A stretch of 64,000 bases of DNA, from positions 1 to 64,000 of the forward strand of contig RSEH01000139.1 in assembly GCA_006503475.1 (NCBI GenBank), written 5' to 3'. The position numbers were made by a program, and so were the translations under genes. The stretch comes from Stentor roeselii (Eukaryota; Ciliophora; Heterotrichea; Heterotrichida; Stentoridae). Positions 48,133 to 57,781 of this stretch are shown here, piece by piece; positions within the stretch are counted from its first letter, which is position 1, and every line of letters begins with the position of its first letter. Below the pieces are notes generated by a model, which saw only the letters and a program-made list of their open reading frames with translations, did not search any database and was not told where the DNA came from.

Positions 48133-50334
48133 TTAATTGGAAGTTTGAATCCTTTTTAATTTTTCTACTTCGGTTTTAGATTCTATGTATTTCACAGTGC
48201 ATCTTCTTTTTTTCTTTTGACTCCAACTTTCCAAGTTCCTCCTAAGCTGATTAAGACAAAACTTATCAACAGTTTCACTTTTCAAATAAAAGCTCCAAGC
48301 TTCATACAAAGGAATACAAATATTTCTAATAAACCCAGCCTGACTTTTCGGAATATCAGTTGTTTCCCTATCACAATACATTGAAACAACCTGCGCCCTG
48401 GCCTTTTCAATATCTCCCTGATTAAAAAACTCTTCACATACCAAAAGACTCCACTTTTCATGCAAGTCCCAGTCCTTCGCGCTATGTCCAATATCAGAGC
48501 ACTTCAAAGCCATTCCAAGTACCTGGCACCTGTCTTCAAAAGTCGAGATGTCAACATTCGACAAGGTAATCGCACGAGTTCTAAACTTTCCAAGAATTTC
48601 AAAATGTTTCGACATATCAGTTTCTAAAATCATTTCAATAATCATTTTACGACTTTTCATTATTTCCTCGTTACTCAAGTTGTCCAGAATTGAACTTCCT
48701 TCACTTTTTAAAATTTTAAAGGTTTTTGAAGCGTGCATGTTTTCGAGAACTGAGAAATCGTTGTAGATTAATGCGATTTCGTCGTAGTTGTTTACGAGGA
48801 AACGGTTTGTGAGGGAAGGGTGGCCGATGTCGTGGCCTAGAGATGAGATTATGCAGCAGATTGTGTCTAGTTGAGTTAAGGATCGGCTTAACTCTGAGTG
48901 GGTTATGAAGAATAATTGTGAGTGGAGGACATCTGCTGCGTGGCATGCGTTATGGTAAGGGTTTTTATTGTAGCCTGACTCTAGTTTAGTGAAAAAATTA
49001 TCTGAGGTGTCTGATGGCTGCTTTAAGTACTCGTTTAGTTGCCATTTTTGGAATAAGTATTTACCGATTATTGAAATACTCTGGCCTGTGGCATTATGAA
49101 TAAACCAAATATCAAAAGCCCAGATTTTTCCAAACTGTGACAAAATACTTTCAAGTTTTTCTATTCCGTAATGGCTAAAAGGAAAATTTTCAGTTTTTTC
49201 TTTGAAATCAACAACCGTAATTTCAGTAATAGCAGATCGTTCAGGAGTGTTGATATGAGAAAAGTCAAGAAAGTTCTGAGAAATAAATTTTTTATCTTCT
49301 GGGTCGATATCAGCTTGCTGTTCGAATTTAACCTCGTTTAAATAATTTCCTCTTCCAATTCTTTGCTTTATGTCTTCGATTTTCACTTGGGCGATTTTAA
49401 GAGATTCTTTAATGTCTTTAAACATGATTACTTGAGAGCAATGCTTTAAACTATTTTTTAGTTGATCACAGGTAGATATCAATATTTCAGTTTCTGTCTT
49501 AACAGACCCGTCATTTTCATCATATTTGTTTCCCATGGATGTTTTAAATGATTGCTCATATTGGAATTGTAACCAAAAGTCTCGTTTCATTACAAATTCA
49601 GCATGCTTCGAGTCAATGGTCTGTAAGACCACAAATATTAAAATACAAAAGAACTGGTTTAAATTTTCCAATTCAAACGCTCTAGGAATCGAAATGATTA
49701 AGATTACATATTCCAATATCATGACCAAATTAACCACTAGAAAATGCAAAAAACTATGACAAAGCACGAACCTGAAGACAACCGCCATTCCAATAAGAGG
49801 CAATCCGAAAGGAATCCCGTATTCAGGCACCTGAGTTCCAAGTATCTGACTGAGAACCAATTTATTTCCAAAGACCAGATAAGTTTGATAAGCCAAAGTA
49901 ATCCCCGAGAAAATAATTCTCAATTTCCTGATAAAAAACTCAGGTTTTTTAAGCGAAACCAAAGAAACTACAGAGAATCCTGCAATGAAAACATTGATAA
50001 TCACATGAAAAATTAGATGAGAAAGGGGAAGTTTCCCTCGATGATAAGCAATCGCAACGAACGTTATCAAACAAAGACAAGTCAATAAGAAAAAGATGAA
50101 AAATATCAGCATCTCGTTGAAGATCATTTCTGAGTACTTCTTGTTGGACTTGTCTAAAAACAGCTGTTTTGAGTAGCACAAGGAAACGTTGCGCTCGTAA
50201 AACCGCAGAAGGTTCGGATCAGCAGGAATAGTGGATTTATCATTGTCATCTTTGTTGATAAGAGTATATAATTTCCCTTCCTCGATGTTCTGGTCGAATT
50301 TGTTTTTCAAATAATCAGGAGTTTTCGTTTCCAT
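48133..50334 (-). CDS. Membrane-bound 3',5'-cyclic nucleotide phosphodiesterase
   Basis: 733 aa. The N-terminal half has about six hydrophobic helices (from about residue 68 to 260; first FFIFFLLTCLCLITFVAIAY). The C-terminal half is a class I PDE domain (about 400-700) with the first metal motif NPYHNACHAADVLHS, the HD pair in LGHDIGHPSLTNRFL, and the second metal-side helix ALKCSDIGHSAKDWD. All metal ligands are present, so it should hydrolyse cAMP or cGMP. Six-TM PDEs of this layout are also known in Plasmodium. The ATG context is TTATAATGG. It may oppose the cyclic-nucleotide channels nearby. Confidence 0.93.
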   Translation of the reverse strand: METKTPDYLKNKFDQNIEEGKLYTLINKDDNDKSTIPADPNLLRFYERNVSLCYSKQLFLDKSNKKYSEMIFNEMLIFFIFFLLTCLCLITFVAIAYHRGKLPLSHLIFHVIINVFIAGFSVVSLVSLKKPEFFIRKLRIIFSGITLAYQTYLVFGNKLVLSQILGTQVPEYGIPFGLPLIGMAVVFRFVLCHSFLHFLVVNLVMILEYVILIISIPRAFELENLNQFFCILIFVVLQTIDSKHAEFVMKRDFWLQFQYEQSFKTSMGNKYDENDGSVKTETEILISTCDQLKNSLKHCSQVIMFKDIKESLKIAQVKIEDIKQRIGRGNYLNEVKFEQQADIDPEDKKFISQNFLDFSHINTPERSAITEITVVDFKEKTENFPFSHYGIEKLESILSQFGKIWAFDIWFIHNATGQSISIIGKYLFQKWQLNEYLKQPSDTSDNFFTKLESGYNKNPYHNACHAADVLHSQLFFITHSELSRSLTQLDTICCIISSLGHDIGHPSLTNRFLVNNYDEIALIYNDFSVLENMHASKTFKILKSEGSSILDNLSNEEIMKSRKMIIEMILETDMSKHFEILGKFRTRAITLSNVDISTFEDRCQVLGMALKCSDIGHSAKDWDLHEKWSLLVCEEFFNQGDIEKARAQVVSMYCDRETTDIPKSQAGFIRNICIPLYEAWSFYLKSETVDKFCLNQLRRNLESWSQKKKRRCTVKYIESKTEVEKLKRIQTSN

Positions 50335-50660
50335 TATAATAAACCAAAAAATTTTCTTTTAAAGAAATAATTAAAAACATTGAAAAAACAACACCCTGAT
50401 AATAATCTTCAAGTTTAAAATTTAAACACTTTCATCAACCCACCAAGTAAAAACCGCTAAAGCCTTCCATATTCTTTCCCTCCCATATCCAATAATCCTC
50501 ATTCAAACCATTGAAAATACATTAAAAATAACCAGTTCCCTCAAAAATATCTAAAAAACTCTAAAACCACTTCAAATCATTCAAATCTCTCTCTTAATCC
50601 TTTCACCTCAAATTAAAAAAATCCAATACAAATCTTCATATCCCTTAAAAAGTCTTTAAA
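50335..50660. other. Divergent spacer, A/C-rich
   Basis: 326 bp between the PDE and Alba genes. Most of it is A/C-rich on the plus strand with pyrimidine runs. No gene or RNA is seen. Confidence 0.6.
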
Positions 50661-51479
50661 ATGGAAAGCCATGTCTTCTCCACCATAAATATGTCAGCAT
50701 CTGAATTACAAGTGTCGCAAGCCTTGGTCCGAGCAGTTGGAATTTCGAGAGCTGCACAGCTTTTAGCGAAAAACGGCGAAGTGACATTATCAGCGATTAA
50801 CACTGCGATCTCCACTGCAGTGACAATCGCTGAATTTCTGAAGCACAGAGTGAAAAATCTCTACCAAGAAAACAAATTTGAGAAGGTTGAAGGAAGTAAT
50901 AAAACAAGAGTCACTATTCTTCTTAGTCAGAAACCTTTGAAAACTGATGGAAAAGGCTACCAGCACCCTGTACCTGAAAGTGAAGTCATTGAGAAAAGTT
51001 TGGAAGAACTTGCAAAGTTGCCTTGGGTTGATGCAGAATGGAAACCGAGGGAAACTGTGACTGGAAATGAAACCGGTCAATCTAGACCGTATACTAGAAG
51101 GGGCAGAGGCAGAGGTAGAAGAGGAAATCGAAGAGGTCGTGGTGAAGGATTCGTGGGGAGAAGTGAAGAAACTAAAGGGGAAGAATATTTGACTACTAAA
51201 CCTGATGAAGTTAAAGGGTCTAGTACTGAAAAACAGGAAGAGCAACATGAAACTAGAGAATTTCAGAGTAGAAGATCAGATAGGTCTAGACGTGGCTGGG
51301 GTCGTGGTAGACAAGGAGCTCGAAGACCACGAAGACCACGAGGAAGACAAGATGGTGAAACCCATCAAGAGAATGATGAAAGAGATTTCGGTGACAGAGG
51401 AGCTCGTCGTAACCGAAGAGGGTTCAGAAGACCCAGAGGAAGGACTGAAGGGGAAGGCCAAACCAGGACTGCTGAATAA
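50661..51479 (+). CDS. Alba-domain RNA/DNA-binding protein with RGG tail
   Basis: 272 aa. An Alba-like fold covers about residues 10-120 (SQALVRAVGISRAAQLLAK, TAVTIAEFLKHRV, RVTILLSQKP), matching the eukaryotic Alba/Rpp25 group used in RNase P/MRP or as RNA chaperones. A long Arg/Gly tail follows (RRGRGRGRRGNRRGRGEG, then RGAR/RRPRGR runs), typical of protozoan Alba proteins that join translational-control granules. The first ATG is used; a second Met (11, MSAS) is an alternative start. It converges with the small gene at 51519 (40 bp apart). Confidence 0.88.
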   Translation: MESHVFSTINMSASELQVSQALVRAVGISRAAQLLAKNGEVTLSAINTAISTAVTIAEFLKHRVKNLYQENKFEKVEGSNKTRVTILLSQKPLKTDGKGYQHPVPESEVIEKSLEELAKLPWVDAEWKPRETVTGNETGQSRPYTRRGRGRGRRGNRRGRGEGFVGRSEETKGEEYLTTKPDEVKGSSTEKQEEQHETREFQSRRSDRSRRGWGRGRQGARRPRRPRGRQDGETHQENDERDFGDRGARRNRRGFRRPRGRTEGEGQTRTAE

Positions 51480-51518
51480 GAAGGCTAACTTATTATGGCG
51501 CTTATTCTTACATGTTTT

Positions 51519-51782
51519 TTACTTTTCTCGTCTTCTTCGTAAAAGGACTGAATCGAGACTCAGTCTTACTTCTGGCTTTTCTTGCTTGTCTCCTTGCGGA
51601 ATGTCTTCTGCAAGGGTCTGAGGTCCTTCTTTGTGGATTGATAGCAAATAACCAGCTAGAGGTTGAGAACTGTCACGAGGAACTGCCACTGGACTTGGAG
51701 GAGCAAGGTCTGCTAGGATTTCTTTTAGACGAGGATGAATGCATTTGTACTTTGGTATCAGAAAATTGTTATCGTCTGTCAT
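51519..51782 (-). CDS. Small hypothetical protein, 87 aa
   Basis: ATG to TAA in a conventional position between two genes. Pro-rich; conserved-looking core KYKCIHPRLKEILADLAPPS and VAVPRDSSQPLAGYLLSIH. Small basic/acidic helix-loop proteins of this kind are common in cilia, but no family is recognised. The opposite-strand frame is Leu/Cys-rich and less protein-like. Confidence 0.65.
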   Translation of the reverse strand: MTDDNNFLIPKYKCIHPRLKEILADLAPPSPVAVPRDSSQPLAGYLLSIHKEGPQTLAEDIPQGDKQEKPEVRLSLDSVLLRRRREK

Positions 51783-51968
51783 GTGGTTATTATTTTTTAT
51801 TAGATAATTTTAGATACTTTTGGAATCACTTCAAGTCGCTTTGGTTTTTATTGGAGATGATTTTATCCATCAAAAGCACTTTCACAATCCAAGTTTATTC
51901 CCCAATTCAGATAAATCAATTCAAATATGCCTAAATTCCACCAAAATCATTTCTTAATTAACCTAAAC

Positions 51969-53165
51969 ATGGACCCACGATTTAATTTCGAATCACTTCG
52001 AGACCTTGAACTAGCTGAAATCCAAGAAGAAGAAAAGCACATCCAAAACCTTCGCCTCCAAAAAGAAAAAATCGAGGAATTCCGTCAAGACCTTCACAAA
52101 AAGAACTCAAAAATAATCGAATTAGAGTCTCAAGTGCGGGCTCAGTCTTTTTCCCTCCTCGAGCAAGAAAAGTTTTCGATAGAAAAAGTTTCCCTTCTCC
52201 ATTCAATCCAAGAAAAAGACAAAGAAAACGAAAAACTTCGACTTTTACTGAAGTCTCAAGTAGAAGAATACGAAAAATCAATCAAAGATCTGAAAAAAGC
52301 TGTGAATCAAGAAAGAGAAGAAAGGTCCTCAGAAATCAATTCTTTAAGAAAAGAACTTGAAACAAAAGAAGAAGACTTGGAAACTTTGCTTTCTGCTTTG
52401 ACCAAAGCGAAATTCACCATCGAAGCCTTGGAAGTGAAATGTGAAAACGACCTGGCTTCTTATAAATCGAATGAAAAGTCACTTATGACTCAGGTGAAGT
52501 CCTCTAAAAATATTGAACTTACTTTATCTGAAGATCTTTCTGCACTTCGACAAGAAAACCTGAAGTTAAAGGAAAGTCTTCGAAATGTTCAGGAAAAAAT
52601 TATGAAAAATCAGGACAGGTCTGAAGAAGTTGAAAGTTTCAAGACCGCCCTTGCCCAGGAAAGGGAAAAGTTGAAGGAGTATAAAAAAGAATATCAAAAT
52701 GTCGTCAATAAATACGATTCTCTTAAAAAAAGCATTGATGGGCAGTTTAATGGATTAAAAAATGAACTTGACCAAGCTATTCAAATCATTAAAAGACAAG
52801 AAGGGTCTTTACTTGAACTTAGGCAAAAACGCAAGGAAGATGAACAGAAAATTAATCAATTATTCGAGGAAATCAATGAAAAAAATCAGGAAATCATTGA
52901 GGTTGAAAAAGATAATCGAACTTTAAATGCCCAAATTGAAAAAGTACTGGAAAAAAATAATGGACTTGAAAATAAAATTAAAAATTTGAACTCGGATTGT
53001 AATTCGCTTAAAGCTGAACTTTCTAGGATTAAAGCTGATCAGGAGTCTGAAAGAAGTGAACGTAAAAGAATGACGCAGAAGAAAATTGATATGATTAATC
53101 AAAGAAATCAAGAAGTGGCTCGGTTTAGTGAGGTTTTTAATTCGTTGAACTCAAAAACAAATTAA
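51969..53165 (+). CDS. Long coiled-coil protein, 398 aa
   Basis: Nearly the whole chain is one continuous coiled coil rich in Glu, Lys, Gln and Leu (for example ELESQVRAQSFSLLEQEKFS, ELRQKRKEDEQKINQLFEEI). The chosen start is the Met 14 codons inside the frame (MDPRFNFES), the more typical local start; the first Met at 51927 would add a 14-residue His/Asn-rich leader. No globular domain. Probably a cytoskeletal or centrosomal filament-type protein. Confidence 0.85.
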   Translation: MDPRFNFESLRDLELAEIQEEEKHIQNLRLQKEKIEEFRQDLHKKNSKIIELESQVRAQSFSLLEQEKFSIEKVSLLHSIQEKDKENEKLRLLLKSQVEEYEKSIKDLKKAVNQEREERSSEINSLRKELETKEEDLETLLSALTKAKFTIEALEVKCENDLASYKSNEKSLMTQVKSSKNIELTLSEDLSALRQENLKLKESLRNVQEKIMKNQDRSEEVESFKTALAQEREKLKEYKKEYQNVVNKYDSLKKSIDGQFNGLKNELDQAIQIIKRQEGSLLELRQKRKEDEQKINQLFEEINEKNQEIIEVEKDNRTLNAQIEKVLEKNNGLENKIKNLNSDCNSLKAELSRIKADQESERSERKRMTQKKIDMINQRNQEVARFSEVFNSLNSKTN

Positions 53166-53274
53166 GTTAAGTCAGGAATCTCTAGTTGTACCTTGACTTT
53201 AATAATATTTACAGTTCTTTAATTGATATAGATACTTCATTAATCAATTCCTAGTTGTTTATTTCACTTTCATA

Positions 53275-53994
53275 ATGGACAAAGACCAACAAATTAAAGA
53301 ACTGAGTGAGAGAGTCGCTCAACTTGAAGAAGAAAACCATCAGTTACAGTCAATGCTACAAAAAGTAATCAAAAAGTATCAAAGGCTCTCAGAACAACAG
53401 CCAAAAAATAAAGAGCCTGAAAAATCTAAAAAATCCAAAAAGCAACCCAAACAGCCTAGTGAATCGAGTCCACTAATCCCAGCCTCAGAGCCCTCATCAG
53501 ACCTAGAATACTCCTTAAAGCAAAACATCGAATTCGACAACCTAAGCTTTGTGAAATCCGTTCTTCCTTCAATAAACGTGAATTACAATTTCCAATCATC
53601 CGGCACTCACCTAGTCCACGAGGCAGTAAAATCCGGAGCAATAAAAGTTCTAAACTTTTTATGCGCCCAAGGCGCAGACCTAAATCTAACAACGACAACA
53701 GGAGAGTCTCCATTGACATTAGGAGCCGAAGAAAACAAGCACGACGCAATGTGCATCATTCTTCAACACGGGCGGGAAAAAGTAGACCTTGAGTACCACA
53801 ACGCTTCAGGAATGAACGCATTGCAAATAGCAGTAAAGAACGGGAATAAAGAAATCGTTGGACTTCTGGCAGCGCACGGGGCGAATGTGAACGTGACAAA
53901 CTTTTTAGGTGACTCTCTGATAAAGATAGCGCAGAGAAGTGGACATCAAGAGATTGTAATGCTGCTTATTAATGCTGGAGCTTCACTTCGATAG
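53275..53994 (+). CDS. Ankyrin-repeat protein with N-terminal coiled coil
   Basis: 239 aa: a coiled coil (1-45), a Lys/Ser-rich linker (45-80), and about four ankyrin repeats (85-239) with helix-pair signatures SGTHLVHEAVKSGAIKVLNF, TTGESPLTLGAEENKHDAMC, NALQIAVKNGNKEIVGLLAA and DSLIKIAQRSGHQEIVMLLI. The repeats are almost canonical. Likely a cytosolic adaptor. Confidence 0.93.
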   Translation: MDKDQQIKELSERVAQLEEENHQLQSMLQKVIKKYQRLSEQQPKNKEPEKSKKSKKQPKQPSESSPLIPASEPSSDLEYSLKQNIEFDNLSFVKSVLPSINVNYNFQSSGTHLVHEAVKSGAIKVLNFLCAQGADLNLTTTTGESPLTLGAEENKHDAMCIILQHGREKVDLEYHNASGMNALQIAVKNGNKEIVGLLAAHGANVNVTNFLGDSLIKIAQRSGHQEIVMLLINAGASLR

Positions 53995-54028
53995 TTGACT
54001 AGTTAGATTGAAATAATGATTAAAGATT

Positions 54029-55411
54029 TTAGGGAGTCTCTGCTTCTGTTTGACTTGAATTTAAACTGAATCGTTCGACACACTCTTCAAGAGTTTCTAA
54101 AGCGCAGGATAGTCTTGAGTTGTTTTTCTTTTTGTAATCGAAGCCTATGAAGTGAGGGTCGTTTTTTAAGTTTTTTTTATTTGCGAATATTGGAATTGGA
54201 GGGTAAAAAGCGGATTCTTCTTCGAGTTGGTCGAAATATTGGGTGTCGGTTTCATCGGATAGCTCAGGGACCCATGGAGGTGAAGTGGTTCTGAGGTTTT
54301 CCCAGTCAATACCTTGGAAAAACGGGTGCGATTTGATTACTTCGATGTCTTTTAACCGGTCTTCCTTGGAACATATGAGTTTTTTAATCAAATCGACAGT
54401 CGCCAGGTCAAACCTGTGTTCATCAGGAATAAAAAAGTAACTTTCCCAGTCTTTTATCTTTTCCGAGGTATCCTGGGCGTTTTCAGCGTAAAAAGGAGTG
54501 TACCCAACGACCATTTCAAACAAAATAACCCCCAAGCTCCAAAAGTCAATTCCTTCATCATATCCTTGCCTCAAGTAAACTTCAGGAGCGATGTAGTCAA
54601 CAGTCCCTACCGTTGAATGAAGATTTTTTCGATGATGAGGTACTCCTGAATCTTTCAAATTTTCATCAGCCTTCAAGAATTTTATTTCACTTCTCTTGCA
54701 AAGGCCGAAATCTGCCAGCTTTAAATGCCCGGCCTTGTCGATCAAGATGTTGTCTGGCTTCAAGTCACGGTGGATGTAGTTCAACTTGTGAACTGACTCA
54801 ACGGCCAAGACGCATTCAGCTAAGTAGAACCTGGCCTCGTCTTCAGTGAAAATCTGTTTTTTTATTAGTAAATTCATCAGGTCACCTCCTGGCACGAATT
54901 CCATCACAAAGTACAAAAAATGATCATCTTGAAAAGATGAGATCAAGTCAACCACCCATTCATTTTGAGCAAGTGCTAGAATTGTTTTTTCGGATTTCGC
55001 GTGGAATGACTGGTTTTTTTGGAGAAGGAAGTCCTTTCGAAGCTTTTTCAAAGCGAAAACTTCTTCGGTGTACTTGTGACGGACAAGATATACTTCTCCA
55101 AAAGCTCCTCTGCCGATTAGTGATTCTGGAATGTATTCGAAAATTGAGACTTTTTTTCGATTTTCTCTTAAAGTTTTAGCTTCTGAATGGAAAATCTGGT
55201 CTTTTATCAGCTTTTTCTCGGTGTTTGAAAGGTTAAAATTTTCCATTTTTTCGGTCAGTTCTTTCCATCTTGATAGAGACAGTTCGTCTTCTTTTTTCTT
55301 GCAGGAGTATCTGAACTCGATGTAGGCTTTCGCGTATTCTGCCTTGTTTAAGGTTGTTGGTGAGATCTGAATTGAATTATCCGGGCTTTCTGGCAGATAG
55401 ATTGATTCCAT
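54029..55411 (-). CDS. NDR/LATS-family AGC protein kinase
   Basis: 460 aa. An N-terminal helical regulatory region (MOB-binding type, about 20-85) precedes the kinase domain (about 95-370): GRGAFGEVYLV, FALKKL (Lys), IHRDLKPDNILI, LADFGL and activation loop HSTVGTVDYIAPEV. The C-terminal extension ends in a hydrophobic motif HFIGFDYKK where the regulatory Thr of NDR kinases is Asp425. The Ser in the activation loop is present (LHSTVG). Catalytic residues are intact. NDR kinases with MOB partners control cell division and polarity in ciliates. The start at 55411 is followed by a 420-bp spacer. Confidence 0.94.
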   Translation of the reverse strand: MESIYLPESPDNSIQISPTTLNKAEYAKAYIEFRYSCKKKEDELSLSRWKELTEKMENFNLSNTEKKLIKDQIFHSEAKTLRENRKKVSIFEYIPESLIGRGAFGEVYLVRHKYTEEVFALKKLRKDFLLQKNQSFHAKSEKTILALAQNEWVVDLISSFQDDHFLYFVMEFVPGGDLMNLLIKKQIFTEDEARFYLAECVLAVESVHKLNYIHRDLKPDNILIDKAGHLKLADFGLCKRSEIKFLKADENLKDSGVPHHRKNLHSTVGTVDYIAPEVYLRQGYDEGIDFWSLGVILFEMVVGYTPFYAENAQDTSEKIKDWESYFFIPDEHRFDLATVDLIKKLICSKEDRLKDIEVIKSHPFFQGIDWENLRTTSPPWVPELSDETDTQYFDQLEEESAFYPPIPIFANKKNLKNDPHFIGFDYKKKNNSRLSCALETLEECVERFSLNSSQTEAETP

Positions 55412-55831
55412 TTTTTATGGCTGATATTATGCTTGAACTTAACTTTACTGAAAAGTAAGGGCTTTTGAATAAAATGCTTGAATTTGAAATTAATCTTTTT
55501 GGTTTATTGGAGAAATGGATTGAAGGGATTTTTTATTTGATTTAATTCGAGGAAATGAAGATATTAAGTTTGGCTATTTAGGCTTTAGGAGAGTATATTT
55601 ACAAAATTCAAGAAATGTGAAAGAATTAGTTTTAATAATAAATATAGAGTGGATAAATTTATTGTTTTTGAATATTTGAAGATAATCATTATCGATTTGC
55701 TGATATTATTTCAATAGATGTCGATTTCAAGAGAGAAGCTTATAAATTAATATTTTTAAATACACTTATGAAAGATTTTGGGATTTATTGTGTTTGTTTA
55801 GTAAGAAAAATGCATAGAGTATAATGAAAAA
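55412..55831. other. Spacer, no gene seen
   Basis: About 420 bp of AT-rich sequence between the kinase start and the next gene on the plus strand. No RNA or repeat recognised. Confidence 0.6.
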
Positions 55832-56173
55832 ATGAAAGTTTATAATATGGAACTACATGAAAATATTGAACCCTCACCCAGATCAAAATTTCGACCTGCA
55901 TCAATATTAACAAAATCAATAAACCTAACCCCAACTCCAGGTACAATAATCCACCTTCCTTCAGGTAAGACCGCGATAGCGCACGGAAGTGGTTTAGAAA
56001 AGTTAAAAAGCGAATTAGAAAAGCCAATTCCCTACAAAAAATCCTCATCAGTAAAGCAAATCTCAACCCTCCAACCCCGTCCCAAACACGTAAAGCGTCC
56101 AGCCAAGTTTTTAACTATCACTCTCGAAGAAATCCTCGAAATGTACGATAAATCATTAAGTCAAGTAAACTAA
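55832..56173 (+). CDS. Small basic hypothetical protein, 113 aa
   Basis: ATG to TAA. Extended N-terminal part (NIEPSPRSKFRPASIL) and a helical C-terminus (FLTITLEEILEMYDKSL). No known domain. An alternative ATG is six codons in (MELHENIEP). Lies 18 bp from the stop of the convergent WD40 gene, as expected for a real gene. Confidence 0.72.
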   Translation: MKVYNMELHENIEPSPRSKFRPASILTKSINLTPTPGTIIHLPSGKTAIAHGSGLEKLKSELEKPIPYKKSSSVKQISTLQPRPKHVKRPAKFLTITLEEILEMYDKSLSQVN

Positions 56174-56191
56174 ACAATTAAACCTGTTCCT

Positions 56192-57781
56192 TCAAACCAA
56201 ACCATTTTTCCATTCCTGAATTTCATCATCTCCACGAATGACTTGTTTCAATGCCAAACTTTTAATATCCCAAATCCTTAAAAGTCCAGGTTCTTCAACA
56301 GCAACATGCATTTCATCAATTAAAACAACCGACTTGATGTTTTTTTGATTTCCTCCAAAAACCCAGATCAGCCTTCCTGATTCGATTTCCCAGAGCCAGA
56401 CTCGATTAAAGTTATCTCCAGTCACTGCTACTTTCCCGTCGTTACTCACTTGCAAACTTTTCAGGTCTCCAGCGTGAAGCATTTCTTTTGACTCTTCGAA
56501 TGTTTCGAGGTCCCAGACTTTTAAAGATTTTCCTGAAACTGATAAGAGTTTCTTGTTGTCTGAAGAGAGATAAAGGCTTCTTACTAAACCTGGGTGAGAT
56601 AGGGTTTTGTAGGAATCAATGGAAAGATCCCATATTGTGATTTTACCGTCGCCGGAACCGGTGAAGATCTTGGTCGCTTGGGTGTTGAATAGGACTGAGT
56701 ATATCGCGGAATTTGAGGATTTTAACTTTTTGAGGATTTTTTGAGAGGGAAGATCCCAGATTATGATCTGCCCAATTTCGTCACTTGTTACTAATAAGGA
56801 GTTGTTTGAGCTTATGTCGAGAGACCAGACGTCTGCTGAGTGGCCTTGCAGTGTAGCTTTCAGTGAATACTTTGGAAAGTTCCAAATTTTCACCAGCTTA
56901 TCACATGACCCTGTCACTAAAAACGACCCATCATGTGACAATCGTGTCGATAAAATCCAATTCGCATGTGCCGGTACATTTTTTTGATTAACCTTTAATT
57001 TAAAGTTGATTTCCTGCATATTTGAATTCCCAGTGACCAAAACTGCATCATCATACTTCAAATCAATAATATTATAAATTCTATGTTTTCCTGAATACAA
57101 CTTTTCAATAACCCCTTCAGTTAAGTTGACAGAATAAATTGACCCAGCCATTGTCCCGAATAACAAAACTTCTGAGTTGGAATAAAAGGAAATCGAAAGG
57201 ACTTCACTTTGCCTGTCATCAAAAATCAGTCCGATGCCTTTGACCAGAAAATTTGTTTTTGTTTCTAGTGAGTTTTTAGCATTGTTTAGCCCTTCGATTG
57301 CTTCGAGTTTCGATGAATCGTCTACTGGACTCGCAATCAAAAGATTAGACTTTCCTGGTGATGGGCTTTTCAAGGGCTTTGTTAATGATGGCTTTGATTT
57401 CTTTACTTTACCTGTTAATTTTATTAGTTGTTCTTCGAGATCTTTTAAACTTTCAGAACATTTCAAGTTACTTTCAGAGTTTCGACGAAGTTCTGAGAGT
57501 TCGTGGAAAACGGACTTCATTGAAAGGTGATGAGATAGAAGAAACCAGCAGAATGATAAAAAAATTGATATGATTAGAAGATAGATTTTTGGAAAGGTCT
57601 TTGTTGGTTCTTTTTTGGATTTTAAGATAATTTTCCTTACTCTTGAGATTTCTTCTCTTCTAATAAAAGTGCTCAAGTCATGAATCTGATGTTCCCCACA
57701 GCTAAAAGTATGCTGTTCATTAAAAGTCCAATCAAACTGCGGATCATTCAAACAATCATTAACAAAACATCTAAATTCCAT
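56192..57781 (-). CDS. Membrane-anchored WD40 protein
   Basis: 529 aa from the ATG at 57781. Residues 1-35 carry a Cys/His cluster (CFVNDC...FSCGEH) that could bind zinc. A single membrane segment (about 70-90, IYLLIISIFLSFCWFLLSH) follows, then a coiled coil to about 170 and seven or eight WD40 repeats to the end (LVKIWNFPKYSLKATLQGHS, IIIWDLPSQKILKKLK, KITIWDLS, SLKVWDLETFEESKEM, RVWLWEIESGRLIWV, LRIWDIKSLALKQV). The propeller would be on one side of a membrane. Stop TGA. The start lies only 36 bp from the divergent gene at 57818. Confidence 0.9.
   Translation of the reverse strand: MEFRCFVNDCLNDPQFDWTFNEQHTFSCGEHQIHDLSTFIRREEISRVRKIILKSKKEPTKTFPKIYLLIISIFLSFCWFLLSHHLSMKSVFHELSELRRNSESNLKCSESLKDLEEQLIKLTGKVKKSKPSLTKPLKSPSPGKSNLLIASPVDDSSKLEAIEGLNNAKNSLETKTNFLVKGIGLIFDDRQSEVLSISFYSNSEVLLFGTMAGSIYSVNLTEGVIEKLYSGKHRIYNIIDLKYDDAVLVTGNSNMQEINFKLKVNQKNVPAHANWILSTRLSHDGSFLVTGSCDKLVKIWNFPKYSLKATLQGHSADVWSLDISSNNSLLVTSDEIGQIIIWDLPSQKILKKLKSSNSAIYSVLFNTQATKIFTGSGDGKITIWDLSIDSYKTLSHPGLVRSLYLSSDNKKLLSVSGKSLKVWDLETFEESKEMLHAGDLKSLQVSNDGKVAVTGDNFNRVWLWEIESGRLIWVFGGNQKNIKSVVLIDEMHVAVEEPGLLRIWDIKSLALKQVIRGDDEIQEWKNGLV

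Noticed and set aside
51512-51934. Plus-strand Leu/Cys-rich frame of 140 codons
   Set aside because: Lacks an ATG start and lies opposite the better small gene at 51519-51782.
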